Shown one piece after another: positions 20,496 through 29,158 of a stretch of DNA of 64,000 bases. Position numbers and translations under genes: made by a program. The DNA is from Lysobacter sp. GTDB lineage: Bacteria > Pseudomonadota > Gammaproteobacteria > Xanthomonadales > Xanthomonadaceae. Numbering within the stretch: the stretch's first letter is position 1; the number at the start of each line of letters is the position of its first letter. The notes under the pieces were generated by a model, which saw nothing but the letters and a program-made list of their open reading frames with translations, was not told the DNA's origin and made no database searches. The stretch lies in the NCBI GenBank assembly GCA_011526085.1, contig WYBC01000040.1, forward strand, positions 1 to 64,000, given 5' to 3'.

Positions 20496-22976
20496 ATGTC
20501 AAAACCCACCAAGAAGAGTTCCGGCCCTCGCGCCACGCGCGCCCCTCATGGCGCATCCCCGAAATCCACCTCCCGCACCGACGCCCGCAAGGCCGCGTCG
20601 AGCAAGCCGGGCAAGGTCTCCAGCAAACCCGCCGCGAAGCCTCCGGGCACCTACGCGAAGCCGGCGAAGTCCCGCAAAGCCGCGCCCTGGCTGCCCGATG
20701 TCCAGGCCGCTCTCCCCGTTCCGAATTCCCCACGCCCCGCGCCTGCAGGCGGCGCGGTACAGGACCCGTTCGCCGCGCGCGAAGCCGCACGGTATGCCGA
20801 TCCGATTCCCAGCCGCGAGGCGATCCTGCAGTTGCTGGGTCGCGGCGAGGGGCCGATGCCGGCCGAGATGCTCTGGCAACACCTCGACCTCGACACCGCC
20901 GAGCGTCGCGACGCGCTGGGCAAGCGCCTGGCGGCGATGCTCCGCGACGGCCAACTGCTGCAGAACCGGCGCGGCGGTTATCTGCCCGCGGCCCGGCTCG
21001 ATCTGATCGCCGGCACCGTCATCGCCAATCCCGACGGTTTCGGTTTCCTGCGGCCCGACAGCGGACCCGGCGACGACCTGTTCCTGCCGCCGCTGGAGAT
21101 GCGCAAGGTGCTGCACGGCGACCGGGTGATGGCGAACGTCACCGGCGTGGACCGTCGCGGTCGTCGCGAGGGCAGCATCGTCGAAGTGCTGGAGCGCAGG
21201 CTCAACCGGCTCATCGGCCGCTTCACGCTCGAGGCCGGCATCAGTTACGTGCAGCCCGACGACGCCCGCATCCAGCGCAACGTGCAGATTCCCGCGGATG
21301 CGCGTCTGGACGCCCGCAACGGCCAGCTCGTGGTCTGCGAGATCGTGCATGCGCCCGACGCCTACCGTCCGCCGATCGGCCGCGTGCTCGCGGTGCTCGG
21401 CGACAAGCTGACGCCGTCGCTGGTGGTGGAGGCCGCGATCCACGGCCACGACCTGCCGCACGAATTCCCGCCGGCCGTGATCGGCGAGGCCACCGCGGTG
21501 CCGCTGCAGGTGACCGAGGCCGACATCGCCGGTCGCGTCGACCTGCGCACGCTGCCGCTGGTCACCATCGATGGCGAGGACGCCAAGGACTTCGACGACG
21601 CGGTGTGGTGCGAGCCGAACCGCAACGGGTTCCGCCTGATCGTCGCCATCGCCGATGTCTCGCATTACGTGCGCCCCGGCGCGCCGCTGGATGACGAGGC
21701 GCAGAAGCGTGCGACGTCGGTGTATTTCCCCGGCTTCGTCGTGCCGATGCTGCCGGAGACGCTGTCCAACGGCATCTGTTCGCTGAATCCGAAGGTCGAC
21801 CGCCTGTGTTTCGTCTGCGACATGCAGGTCGGCTTCGATGGCGAAGTGACGAAATCGAAGTTCTACGAAGCGGTGATGCACTCGCACGCGCGCCTGACCT
21901 ACACCCAGGTCTGGCAGGCGGTGGGCGAGAACGATGCCGATGCGATCGCGAAGATCGGTGCGTTGCTGCCGCAGGTGCAGCGCCTGCATCAGCTGTACCA
22001 GGTGCTGGCGAAGGCGCGCAAGGCGCGCGGCGCGATCGAGTTCGAAAGCAGCGAAGTGCGCTTCGTGCTCGGCCCGCAGGGCGAGGTCGTGCAGGCCGGC
22101 ATGCTCCAGCGCAACGACGCGCACAAGCTGATCGAGGAATGCATGATCGCGGCGAACGTCGAGGCCGCGCGCTATCTGCTGAAGAAGAAGGTGCCGGCGC
22201 CGTACCGCATCCACGACAAGCCGCCGGAGTCGAAGTACGCCGATCTGCTCGAATTCCTCAAGGAGTTCAAGCTGCGGATGCCGGCCTGGGCGAACGTCGA
22301 ACCGCGCGACTTCACCGCGCTTCTGGTCAAGATCCGCGAGCGTGCGGATGCGGCGCTGTTGGAATCGGTGCTGCTGCGCACGCAGTCGCTGGCGGTCTAC
22401 GCCCCGGACAACGTCGGTCACTTCGGTCTCGCGCTCGATGCCTACGCGCATTTCACCTCGCCGATCCGCCGCTATCCCGACCTGCTGGTGCATCGTGCGA
22501 TCAAGCATGCGCTCAGCGGCGCGAAGGCCGATGCCTTCGCCTATTCGCCGAACGGCATGGCCGCGCTGGCGCTGCAGTGTTCCGAACGCGAGCGCCGCGC
22601 CGACGAGGCCGAACGCGAGGTCGACGAGCGCTACCGCGCGGCGTGGATGGAAAAGCATGTCGGCGGCCAGTTCGACGGCATCATCAGCGGCGTCACCAGC
22701 TTCGGCCTGTTCGTCGAACTGGACGAATCGAAGGTCAACGGCCTGGTCCACGTGACCCAGCTGCCGCACGATTACTATCACTTCGATCCGATCAGGAAAA
22801 CGCTCAGCGGCGAGCGCGTCGGTCGCGTGTTCCGTCTCGGTGATCGCGTCACCGTGATCGTGCTCAAGGCCAGCCTGGAAGAGCGCAAGATCGATTTCCG
22901 CCTGGCCGAGGAACGCGGGGTCAAACCGCCGCCGCCGCGCGGGCAGCCGGCGAAACGGCAGAAACAGAAGTATTGA
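20496..22976 (+). CDS. rnr: Ribonuclease R
   Basis: Processive 3'-5' exoribonuclease that degrades structured RNA, mRNA fragments and rRNA. I chose ATG 20496 (826 aa); an in-frame TTG lies nine bases upstream. Order: a basic Lys/Ala/Pro-rich N-terminal extension (about 1-85), a winged-helix RNase II N-terminal domain (SREAILQLLG...), OB-type cold-shock domains, the RNB catalytic domain with the metal-binding Asp cluster GEDAKDFDDAVW, an S1 domain (FDGIISGVTSFGLFVELDE), and a short basic C-tail. There is little Shine-Dalgarno signal. A TATACT at 20482-20487 lies so close to the ATG that a very short or leaderless transcript is possible. In many proteobacteria rlmB follows rnr directly; here an opposite-strand flavoprotein gene lies between them. 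Confidence 0.95.
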   Translation: MSKPTKKSSGPRATRAPHGASPKSTSRTDARKAASSKPGKVSSKPAAKPPGTYAKPAKSRKAAPWLPDVQAALPVPNSPRPAPAGGAVQDPFAAREAARYADPIPSREAILQLLGRGEGPMPAEMLWQHLDLDTAERRDALGKRLAAMLRDGQLLQNRRGGYLPAARLDLIAGTVIANPDGFGFLRPDSGPGDDLFLPPLEMRKVLHGDRVMANVTGVDRRGRREGSIVEVLERRLNRLIGRFTLEAGISYVQPDDARIQRNVQIPADARLDARNGQLVVCEIVHAPDAYRPPIGRVLAVLGDKLTPSLVVEAAIHGHDLPHEFPPAVIGEATAVPLQVTEADIAGRVDLRTLPLVTIDGEDAKDFDDAVWCEPNRNGFRLIVAIADVSHYVRPGAPLDDEAQKRATSVYFPGFVVPMLPETLSNGICSLNPKVDRLCFVCDMQVGFDGEVTKSKFYEAVMHSHARLTYTQVWQAVGENDADAIAKIGALLPQVQRLHQLYQVLAKARKARGAIEFESSEVRFVLGPQGEVVQAGMLQRNDAHKLIEECMIAANVEAARYLLKKKVPAPYRIHDKPPESKYADLLEFLKEFKLRMPAWANVEPRDFTALLVKIRERADAALLESVLLRTQSLAVYAPDNVGHFGLALDAYAHFTSPIRRYPDLLVHRAIKHALSGAKADAFAYSPNGMAALALQCSERERRADEAEREVDERYRAAWMEKHVGGQFDGIISGVTSFGLFVELDESKVNGLVHVTQLPHDYYHFDPIRKTLSGERVGRVFRLGDRVTVIVLKASLEERKIDFRLAEERGVKPPPPRGQPAKRQKQKY

Positions 22977-23000
22977 GCACCGAAGACGGCCATCGATGCC

Positions 23001-23027
23001 GGTAGAGCGGGCTACAGCCCGCTTTAC
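23001..23027. repeat. REP-like palindrome (GTAGAGCGGGC family)
   Basis: GGTAGAGCGGGCT-ACA-AGCCCGCTTTAC-type hairpin between two converging genes. On the minus strand the sequence GTAAAGCGGGC supplies the TAA stop (23024-23026) of the flavoprotein gene. The same core occurs at 29939-30007. Confidence 0.8.
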
Positions 23028-24265
23028 GATTTGATGCGTTCGACCGCCCCGCGTCCCGCGATCAGGCCGCTGGCGAAGCATGCGGTGAGCAGGTAGCCGC
23101 CGGTCGGGGCTTCCCAGTCGAGCATTTCGCCGCTGCAGAACACGCCGGGCATGGTCTTCAGCTGAAGTGCGTCGTCGAGCGCTTCGAGGCGCACGCCGCC
23201 GGCGGTGCTGATGGCTTCGGCGATGGGCCGTGCGCCGTGCAGGCGCAACGGCAGGCGTTTGATCGCGGCGGCGACCGCATCCGCGTCCTGCATCGCATCG
23301 CGCGGCAGGCTTTCGAACAGCAGCGCGATCTTCGCGGCATCGAGGCCGGTCTGCCGGCGCAGATGTTCGCCGAGACTGCGCTTGCCGCGCGGTTTCGCGA
23401 GGTCGCTGCGCAGTCGTTCGCGGTCGCGTCCGGGCGCGAGGTCCAGCCACAGCATGGTGTCGCCGTCGCGCAGGATGCGTTCGCGCAGATCGGCCGAGAT
23501 CGCGTAGATCGCGCTGCCCTCAAGGCCGGTCGCGGTCAGCACGCATTCGCCCTGCAACGCCTGCGCCTGGCCGTCGAGATCCAGCCACTGCAGGACGACG
23601 GGTTTCAGCGGCGCGCCCGCATGCTTCTCCGAGAGCAGGGCGCTCCAGCCGATGTCGAAGCCGCAGTTCGAAGGGCGCAGCGGGGCGATGTCGATACCGC
23701 GTGCCGCGAGCGTGGGCACCCAGCCGCCATCGGAGCCGAGCTCCGGCCAGCTTGCGCCGCCGAGCGCCAGCACCGTCGCTTCCGCACGGACATGCCGCTC
23801 GCCATCGGGCGTGGCGAAGCGCAAGGCGTCGTCATCGTCCCAGCCCAGCCAGCGGTGCTGTACATGGAAACGCACGCCGCGTTCGCGCAGGCGCCGCACC
23901 CAGCCGCGCAGCAGCGGGGCGGCCTTGCGGTCCATCGGGAATACGCGGCCGGAGGTGCCGACGTAGGTCTCCACGCCCAGTTCGCGGGCCCAAGCACGCA
24001 GGGTGTCGCCGTCGAACGCATCCAGCCAGCGCCCGATCTGCGACGCGCGTTCGCGATAGCGCGCATCGAAACCGGGCCGCGGCTCGCCGTGGGTGAGGTT
24101 GAGGCCGCCCTTGCCGGCGATCAGGAATTTGCGGCCCACCGAGCCCTTGGCCTCGAACAGATCGACCTGCAGCCCGGCCGCGTTGGCGACTTCCGCCGCC
24201 ATCAGGCCGGCGGGGCCGCCGCCGACGATGGCGATCCGGGTCTGCGAAGGGGCGTGCGCGGTCAT
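23024..24265 (-). CDS. NAD(P)/FAD-dependent oxidoreductase, HI0933/TIGR03862-type flavoprotein
   Basis: A 413-residue soluble flavoprotein of the HI0933-like (BaiN/YhiN) superfamily; the physiological substrate is not established. Residues about 11-35 are a Rossmann dinucleotide fold (IAIVGGGPAGLMAAE), followed by the family motif VGRKFLIAGKGGLNLTH. The C-terminal part has a second FAD contact (MPGVFCSGEMLDWEAPTGGY). Length and motifs fit the TIGR03862 subgroup common in proteobacteria. The gene lies on the opposite strand between rnr and rlmB. Its stop codon lies inside a REP palindrome. Confidence 0.85.
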   Translation of the reverse strand: MTAHAPSQTRIAIVGGGPAGLMAAEVANAAGLQVDLFEAKGSVGRKFLIAGKGGLNLTHGEPRPGFDARYRERASQIGRWLDAFDGDTLRAWARELGVETYVGTSGRVFPMDRKAAPLLRGWVRRLRERGVRFHVQHRWLGWDDDDALRFATPDGERHVRAEATVLALGGASWPELGSDGGWVPTLAARGIDIAPLRPSNCGFDIGWSALLSEKHAGAPLKPVVLQWLDLDGQAQALQGECVLTATGLEGSAIYAISADLRERILRDGDTMLWLDLAPGRDRERLRSDLAKPRGKRSLGEHLRRQTGLDAAKIALLFESLPRDAMQDADAVAAAIKRLPLRLHGARPIAEAISTAGGVRLEALDDALQLKTMPGVFCSGEMLDWEAPTGGYLLTACFASGLIAGRGAVERIKS

Positions 24266-24342
24266 GGCGGCAAGGGTGCGGGCGGGGCCGAATCATAGCC
24301 CGCCGCGGGCAAAACCCCGGTCGGCCGGGCACAATAGCGCCC

Positions 24343-25101
24343 ATGAGCAAAACATCCCAATGGATCGCCGGCATCAATGCCGTGGCCGCGGCGGTCGAGC
24401 ACGATGCCGACCATGTCCGCGAAGTCCTGATCGAGGCCGGCGCCAAGAATCCGCGCCTGACCGAAATCGAAGAGAACGCCCGTCGCAAGGACATCGATGT
24501 GCGCCGGGTGGCCACCAACGCCATCGACGGCGTCACCGGCGGCCTGCGGCATCAGGGCGTGGTCGCGCGTTACGCCGCGGCCAAGACCTACAACGAAGAC
24601 GATCTGCCTGAACTGATCGAAGCCGCGGCCGGCAAGGCCCTGCTGCTGGTGCTGGACGGCGTGCAGGACCCGCACAACCTCGGCGCCTGCCTGCGCAGCG
24701 CGGCTGCGGCCGGCGTCACCGCGGTGGTCATTCCGAAGGACAAGGCGGTGCAGGTCAATGCGACCGTGCGCAAGACCTCGGCCGGCGCCGCCGACAGCGT
24801 GCCGGTGGTGCGGGTGACGAATCTCGCCCGCGCGATGCGCGACATCCAGCAGCTCGGCGTGTGGATCTACGGCCTCGCCGGCGAATCGACCGCGTCGCTG
24901 TATTCGGTCGATCTGCGCGGCAATGTCGCGCTGGTGCTGGGCGGCGAGGCCGACGGCCTGCGTCGTCTCACCCGCGAGCACTGCGACGGCCTGGTGACGA
25001 TCCCGATGCCGGGTCTCGCCCAGGCGCCGGGCGTGGAAAGCCTCAACGTCTCGGTCGCGACCGGCGTCGCCCTGTTCGAGGCGGTGCGACAGCGCGGATG
25101 A
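24343..25101 (+). CDS. rlmB: 23S rRNA (guanosine-2251-2'-O)-methyltransferase RlmB
   Basis: SPOUT-class enzyme that methylates G2251 in the peptidyl-transferase P loop of 23S rRNA using SAM. It is 252 residues, the normal length. The N-terminal substrate-binding domain (WIAGINAVAAAVEHD...) is followed by the SpoU domain with LDGVQDPHNLGACLRSA, the knot strand LVLGGEADGL and the C-terminal motif IPMPG...SLNVSVATGVALFE. The stop overlaps the start of the next membrane protein (ATGA). Confidence 0.95.
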   Translation: MSKTSQWIAGINAVAAAVEHDADHVREVLIEAGAKNPRLTEIEENARRKDIDVRRVATNAIDGVTGGLRHQGVVARYAAAKTYNEDDLPELIEAAAGKALLLVLDGVQDPHNLGACLRSAAAAGVTAVVIPKDKAVQVNATVRKTSAGAADSVPVVRVTNLARAMRDIQQLGVWIYGLAGESTASLYSVDLRGNVALVLGGEADGLRRLTREHCDGLVTIPMPGLAQAPGVESLNVSVATGVALFEAVRQRG

Positions 25102-25367
25102 GCCTCGCCTGGTACGACATCGTCGGTCTGCTCGGCAGCGCTGTGGTGGTCGCCAGCTATTTCCTGCTGCAGAGCGGGCGGCTGTCCGGCAATGCGCTGA
25201 CCTATCAGTGCCTCAACATCGCCGGGTCGGGCGGCATTCTCGTCTCGCTGTTCGGCGGCTTCAATCTCTCGGTCGCGCTGCTGCAGTGCACGTGGATCGC
25301 GATCAGTCTGTACGGGATCGTGCGTGGCGTCCGATCGAGATCACGCAAGGCGATACGCCCCCTGTAG
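25098..25367 (+). CDS. Small CBU_0592-type membrane protein
   Basis: An 89-residue protein with three likely transmembrane helices (about residues 6-23, 33-53 and 58-75) and a basic C-terminal tail. The pattern YDIVGLLGSAVVVASYFLLQ and YQCLNIAGSGGILVSL fits the uncharacterised CBU_0592 family. Its ATG overlaps the rlmB stop in ATGA, so it is cotranslated with rlmB. The TAG stop (25365-25367) lies in the left end of a REP-like hairpin. No function is known. Confidence 0.8.
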   Translation: MSLAWYDIVGLLGSAVVVASYFLLQSGRLSGNALTYQCLNIAGSGGILVSLFGGFNLSVALLQCTWIAISLYGIVRGVRSRSRKAIRPL

Positions 25368-25386
25368 GAGGGCCTTCAGGCCCGAT
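25363..25386. repeat. REP-like hairpin (GTAGGAGGGCC family)
   Basis: TGTAGGAGGGCC-TTCA-GGCCCGAT stem-loop with the same GTAG head and CTTCAG centre as the other REP-like elements. The GTAG supplies the TAG stop of the preceding membrane protein gene. Confidence 0.65.
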
Positions 25387-25508
25387 ATGCCCGGGACGCA
25401 GCTGCAGGCAATAGTGCATTTCATCGTCATCAGCCGCGGGTACGACCTCGAGGGCTGCGTGCGTCCAAGCCGGCCTGGGCGGCCTGAGGCCACGGATGCA
25501 GGAACGAT

Positions 25509-26135
25509 TCACCCCATCCGCGGCCAGCTGTTCGCGATCTTGCAGAACAGCTCGGCGGTGCGTTCGGTGTCGTAGACCGCGGAATGCGCTTCCTCGCCGT
25601 TCCACGACAGGCCGGCGGCCAGCACCGCGCGGGCCAGCACGGTCTGGCCGTAGGCGATCCCGGCGAGGGTCACGGTGTCGAACACGCTGAAGGGATGGAA
25701 TGGATTGCGCTTGTGCTGGGTGCGCGCGACCGCGGCGTTGAGGAAATTCAGGTCGAAATGCGCGTTGTGGCCGACCAGGATCGCGCGCTGGCAGTCGTGC
25801 TTGCGCACCGCGGCGCGGACGGCCGCGAAGACGTGCTCGAGCGCATCGCGTTCGGGTTTGGCGAGGCGGAACGGGTGATCGAGATCGATGCCGGTGACCT
25901 GCAGCGACTTCGGATCGATCTCGGTGCCCGGCGCGGGCACGAGATGCGCGCTGGCCATGTCGCCCGGCACCAGCCGTCCGTTCTCGTCGAGATCGATCGG
26001 CTGCACCGCGATTTCCAGCAGGGCGTGGCGGTTCCAGTCGAAGCCGCCGGTTTCCACGTCCACCACCACCGGGAGATAGCCCCGGAAGCGTTCGGACATT
26101 TTCCGGAAGGTCGGGGCTGCGGTCGCTTCGCTCAT
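25509..26135 (-). CDS. rnt: Ribonuclease T
   Basis: DEDDh 3'-5' exoribonuclease that trims tRNA 3' ends (CCA turnover) and matures 5S/23S rRNA. It is 208 residues, typical length. Exonuclease motifs are visible: VDVETGGFD (Asp and Glu of ExoI), [11 protein letters not shown] (ExoII Asp) and [14 protein letters not shown] (ExoIII His and Asp). It is monocistronic, with non-coding gaps of about 140 bases to the membrane protein and about 50 to the DUF2063 gene. Confidence 0.93.
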   Translation of the reverse strand: MSEATAAPTFRKMSERFRGYLPVVVDVETGGFDWNRHALLEIAVQPIDLDENGRLVPGDMASAHLVPAPGTEIDPKSLQVTGIDLDHPFRLAKPERDALEHVFAAVRAAVRKHDCQRAILVGHNAHFDLNFLNAAVARTQHKRNPFHPFSVFDTVTLAGIAYGQTVLARAVLAAGLSWNGEEAHSAVYDTERTAELFCKIANSWPRMG

Positions 26136-26186
26136 GCGACAAGCCTAACAGACGCGGCAAGCCCGGCCGGGGCGGATCGGGGAAAT

Positions 26187-26987
26187 TCAGTCCCGGCGGG
26201 TGCCGAGCAGCGTGCTTTCCGCGCGCATGCGGGCGAGCATCGCGGCGCCTTCGGCCAGGAACGCGTCGTTGCCGGCGGCGCCGGCTTCGGCCGCCAGCGC
26301 GTCCAGTTGCTGCCGGCCGCTGAGGTCGGTGATCTCGTCCAGCCGCTGCAGCAGCCGGAACGCCAGCGGCGTCAGTGCGTGGAAGCTGACAGTGCCGTCC
26401 GCTTCGCGCCGCAGCATCAGCAGGGTCGGGGTGTCCGGCGGCGTCGCGGGCCGGTGGTCAGGGCCGATCCGGTGCACCGGCCAGGCGTAGGCCAGCGGCC
26501 ACGCCAGCGGCGAAACCAGCGGCCGCCCGGCCAGCAGGTCGCCGTCGGGGTCGTGCGGAATGCCGTCGTTGCGGGCGTCGCTGATCTGCAGCGCCATCTC
26601 CACCCATTCGTAATGCGCCAGTTCGCGCAGCCACGGCGGGTCGTCGCGTCCGCGGTCGTCTTCCGCGCGCGCGTCCAGATAGCGCAGGAATTCGCGCGCG
26701 AGTTCGGTGAACATCGGGGTCTGGCTGCCGTGGTCGCGGTAGAAGCCGCGGATCAGTGCGCGCCAGCCGTCGTCGCCGTAGATCCGCCGCAGCACCGGGA
26801 AATTGCCGGCGAGCATGTTCTCGACGTTGTTGAAGAACAGCTCGCGATAGATCCTGAGCCGGCGTTCCTCGATCCCGGGCGGCGGCGCTACGCGCTCCGG
26901 GTCGCGGATGTGGGCCGCCAGCGCATCCTGCTGCGCGGCGAGCGTGCGCTCGGCCGGCATGTCGTCAGGCGGCGTGGCGACGGTCAT
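26187..26987 (-). CDS. DUF2063 partner protein of MNIO enzyme (HvfC/BufC-like)
   Basis: Partner of the adjacent DUF692 enzyme; members recognise the precursor peptide and present it to the iron enzyme. The start at 26987 (266 aa) is preceded by GGAG nine bases upstream and overlaps the DUF692 gene by 23 bases; an ATG at 27032 has no such signal. The N-terminal DUF2063 domain is clear: [25 protein letters not shown], then FLRYLDAR and the [15 protein letters not shown] segment. The C-terminal half ([16 protein letters not shown]) is a helical winged-helix-like region seen in HvfC proteins. It is the last gene of the sigma-precursor-enzyme-partner operon. Confidence 0.88.
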   Translation of the reverse strand: MTVATPPDDMPAERTLAAQQDALAAHIRDPERVAPPPGIEERRLRIYRELFFNNVENMLAGNFPVLRRIYGDDGWRALIRGFYRDHGSQTPMFTELAREFLRYLDARAEDDRGRDDPPWLRELAHYEWVEMALQISDARNDGIPHDPDGDLLAGRPLVSPLAWPLAYAWPVHRIGPDHRPATPPDTPTLLMLRREADGTVSFHALTPLAFRLLQRLDEITDLSGRQQLDALAAEAGAAGNDAFLAEGAAMLARMRAESTLLGTRRD

Positions 26988-27822
26988 GCGCGGGCGCTCC
27001 GGCGATGCGGCGACGGACCTGGCCGAGTTCATCCAGCAGGTCCTCGAACGGCGGCAGGTTGAAATCGCGCTCCAGCAGGGTCGGGCGCGGGCCGAACAGG
27101 CGATAGGCCTCTTCCAGCAGCGCCCACACCTGCGCGTTCACCGCGCTGCCGTGGGTGTCGATCTTGAGGTCGTCGGCTTCGTCGTAATGGCCGGCGACGT
27201 GGATATACGCCACGCGCTCGCCGGGCAGGGCGGCGAGGAACGCCGACGGGTCGTAGCCGTGATTGGTGGCGTTGACGATGATGTTGTTCACGTCGAGCAG
27301 CATCAGGCAATCGGCTTCGGCGAGCACCGCGTTGACGAAATCGATCTCGCGCATCTGCTGGAAGGGCGCGGCGTAATAGGAAATGTTTTCGATCGCGATG
27401 CGCTGGCCGAGGATGTCCTGCACGCGGCGGATGCGCGCGGCGACGTGCTTCACCGCGGCGTCGCTGAAGGGCAGGGGCAGCAGATCGTAGAGCTGGCCGC
27501 GGCTGTCGCCGCAGGCGCTGAGGTGTTCGCTGTAGAGCGGGCAGCGATGCGTCTCCATGAACCGCCGCACTTTCGCGAGGAAGGTTTCGTCCAGCGGCGC
27601 GGGGCCGCCGACCGAAAGCGACAGGCCATGGCAGACGATGGGATATCGCGCCGCGAGGTCGGCGAAGGCTTCGCCATACGCGCCGCCGACGCCGATCCAG
27701 TTCTCCGGCGCCAGTTCGAGAAAGTCGAAACTGTCGGCAGGCGCGGCACGCATCGGGCCGAGCAGCGGCCGGCGCAGGCCGAGACCGGCGGCGTCGTTCG
27801 GAAGCGGAACGGGGGTGGTCAT
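26965..27822 (-). CDS. DUF692 multinuclear non-heme iron enzyme (HvfB/BufB-like)
   Basis: TIM-barrel MNIO enzyme that uses iron and O2 to convert Cys in precursor peptides to azole or oxazolone/thioamide groups. From ATG 27822 it has 285 residues, the family length. Conserved ligands are visible: H65 ([10 protein letters not shown]), E99-H100 (YSEHLSACG), E145 (IENIS), D177/N180 (LDVNN), H188 (TNHGY), H208 and H212 (HVAGH), D222 and H224 (IDTHG) and E251 (LLERDFN). All are intact, so it should be active. It lies between the Cys-rich precursor gene (97 bases upstream) and the DUF2063 gene, the standard HvfA-B-C order. No DoxX-family gene accompanies it in this window. Confidence 0.93.
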   Translation of the reverse strand: MTTPVPLPNDAAGLGLRRPLLGPMRAAPADSFDFLELAPENWIGVGGAYGEAFADLAARYPIVCHGLSLSVGGPAPLDETFLAKVRRFMETHRCPLYSEHLSACGDSRGQLYDLLPLPFSDAAVKHVAARIRRVQDILGQRIAIENISYYAAPFQQMREIDFVNAVLAEADCLMLLDVNNIIVNATNHGYDPSAFLAALPGERVAYIHVAGHYDEADDLKIDTHGSAVNAQVWALLEEAYRLFGPRPTLLERDFNLPPFEDLLDELGQVRRRIAGAPAHDRRHAA

Positions 27823-27918
27823 CGCGAAGGGATCGTCAGGCCGAAACGACGGGCGGCCGCAGTGCGGCCGCCCGGAATGGCGTGCCGACGCCCCGGAGGG
27901 TGCCGACACCGGGCGGCA

Positions 27919-28383
27919 TCACATCGCGCCGCCGCACTTGCCTTCGCCGCACTTGCCCTCGGCGGCCTTCTTTTCCGGCGCGGCGGCCGGCTTGTCGCCG
28001 CCGCACTTGCCTTCGGCGGCCTTGTCGCCGCCGCACTTGCCTTCATGGGCGGCCTTCATTTCGGCGGCGCTGATGAAGCCGTCCTTGTTGGTGTCGTGCT
28101 TGGCGAAATCGCCGCCGCCGTTCTTGTGCGCGGCCGCGTATTCGGCCTTCGAGATCTTGCCGTCCTTGTTGGTGTCCATCTTGTCCATGCCGCAGGCGCC
28201 TTCGCCGCACTTGCCTTCTGCGCCCTTGTCGCCGCCGCAGCTGCCTTCGGCACCCTTGGCATCGATCACGGTGTCGGCGCCGAGCTGGTAGCCCTGCGAA
28301 AGATGGGTCGATGCGAACGCGGAGCCCGAGAGCAGCAGGGCGGTGGACACGGCGATCGCGATGGGTTTCTTGTTGCTGGACAT
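27919..28383 (-). CDS. Bufferin/HvfA-like RiPP precursor with two EF-hands and EGKCG repeats
   Basis: A 154-residue secreted precursor. A Sec signal peptide ends near A24 (SGSAFA). Seven Cys follow, at 49, 59, 64, 117, 127, 145 and 150; most sit in E-G-K-C-G units, the motif modified by HvfB-type enzymes into copper-binding oxazolone/thioamide groups. Between Cys clusters are two complete EF-hand loops, 70-81 (DTNKDGKISKAE) and 97-108 (DTNKDGFISAAE), with ligands at positions 1, 3, 5 and 12 intact. The linker is Ala/Lys/Pro-rich. A good AGGAG precedes the ATG. The gene lies 51 bases after the sigma factor and directly before the DUF692 enzyme, which strongly supports it as substrate. The likely role is copper (or other metal) sequestration in the envelope; the Ca2+ link is inference. 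Confidence 0.88.
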   Translation of the reverse strand: MSSNKKPIAIAVSTALLLSGSAFASTHLSQGYQLGADTVIDAKGAEGSCGGDKGAEGKCGEGACGMDKMDTNKDGKISKAEYAAAHKNGGGDFAKHDTNKDGFISAAEMKAAHEGKCGGDKAAEGKCGGDKPAAAPEKKAAEGKCGEGKCGGAM

Positions 28384-28434
28384 CGGGTTCTCTCCTGAGT
28401 GGTGGAATCGAGACGTGGGGCTGTGGGGGAAATC

Positions 28435-28992
28435 CTAACCGGTCGACGGCAGGGCCGGCATCCGGTCGGGTTCGGTGGGGCTGAGGTATTGTCGAGCCAG
28501 GCTTCTCGCACGATGGAGACGGGCTTTGGCGGCTTCGGGATGCAGCGACAGGGCTTCCGCGATCTCGGCGATGCTGTGGCCTTCCAGGTCGCGCAGCAGG
28601 ATGATCTCGCGGTAGTGGAGGGGGAGGGCGGCCAGGGCGTTGGCCACGTCCCGTACCAGACCGTTCGGCGCCGGGCAGTGCGGTCCCTCGATTTCCTCGA
28701 GATCGGCGGGTTCCATCAGCAGCAGGCGCGTGGCGCGCTTCATGCGGTTGCACTCGCGCTTGACGATGCGGAACAGCCACGAGGCGTAGGCATCCAGTTC
28801 GCGCAGGGTCGGCAGCTTGCGCGATACGAGGATCAGGGTCTCCTGGACCGCATCCTCGACATCGTTCACGGCGCAGTGGTACTCGGCGTAGCGCCGCAGG
28901 TCCTGGCGCGAGCGCACCAGCACGCGCTCCAGCGCGTCGCGGTCGCCCTGGCGGGCGCGGTCCAGCGCCTGTTGGAAATTCGGATCCTGCAC
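28435..28992 (-). CDS. ECF-type RNA polymerase sigma factor
   Basis: Sigma-70 family factor with only regions 2 and 4, likely controlling its own operon. I chose GTG 28992 (185 aa) because AGGAG lies six bases upstream; an ATG at 29049 would add 19 residues but would place the start over a promoter-like motif. Region 2 shows DVEDAVQETLILV and YASWLFRIVKRECN; region 4 is LPLHYREIILLRDLEGHSIAEIAEAL...ARLHRARSLAR. No anti-sigma gene lies beside it; the next gene, 51 bases on, is the Cys-rich precursor. In other proteobacteria related DUF692/DUF2063 operons answer to ECF sigma factors sensing copper or oxidative stress; that this one does so is inference. Confidence 0.88.
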   Translation of the reverse strand: MQDPNFQQALDRARQGDRDALERVLVRSRQDLRRYAEYHCAVNDVEDAVQETLILVSRKLPTLRELDAYASWLFRIVKRECNRMKRATRLLLMEPADLEEIEGPHCPAPNGLVRDVANALAALPLHYREIILLRDLEGHSIAEIAEALSLHPEAAKARLHRARSLARQYLSPTEPDRMPALPSTG

Positions 28993-29052
28993 GGTCTGCT
29001 CCTGTGTGGCCCGCAATCTACGCGTCATCGCGTCAGCGGTTGTGCACAAAGA

Positions 29053-29058
29053 GTTACA
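29053..29058 (-). promoter_or_regulatory. Possible ECF -35 element upstream of the sigma/bufferin operon
   Basis: Minus strand CTGTAACTC, containing TGTAAC, lies about 61 bases before the sigma factor start. ECF -35 elements often contain GTAAC. No -10 stands out clearly after 16-17 bases, so this is tentative. It suggests autoregulation. Confidence 0.35.
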
Positions 29059-29158
29059 GGCCGGGCGCGAAGGTGCGCCCGGAGGGCCGTGCGGCCGTCC
29101 GGATTCAGGTCTTGTTTATGTCTGGAGCAGGGCGCGTAGGCCGGAAGTCATGGTGCGC

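Noticed and set aside
20499-23450. Long minus-strand frame across rnr and beyond
   Set aside because: Antisense shadow of rnr; no recognisable domain and lies over a clear plus-strand gene.
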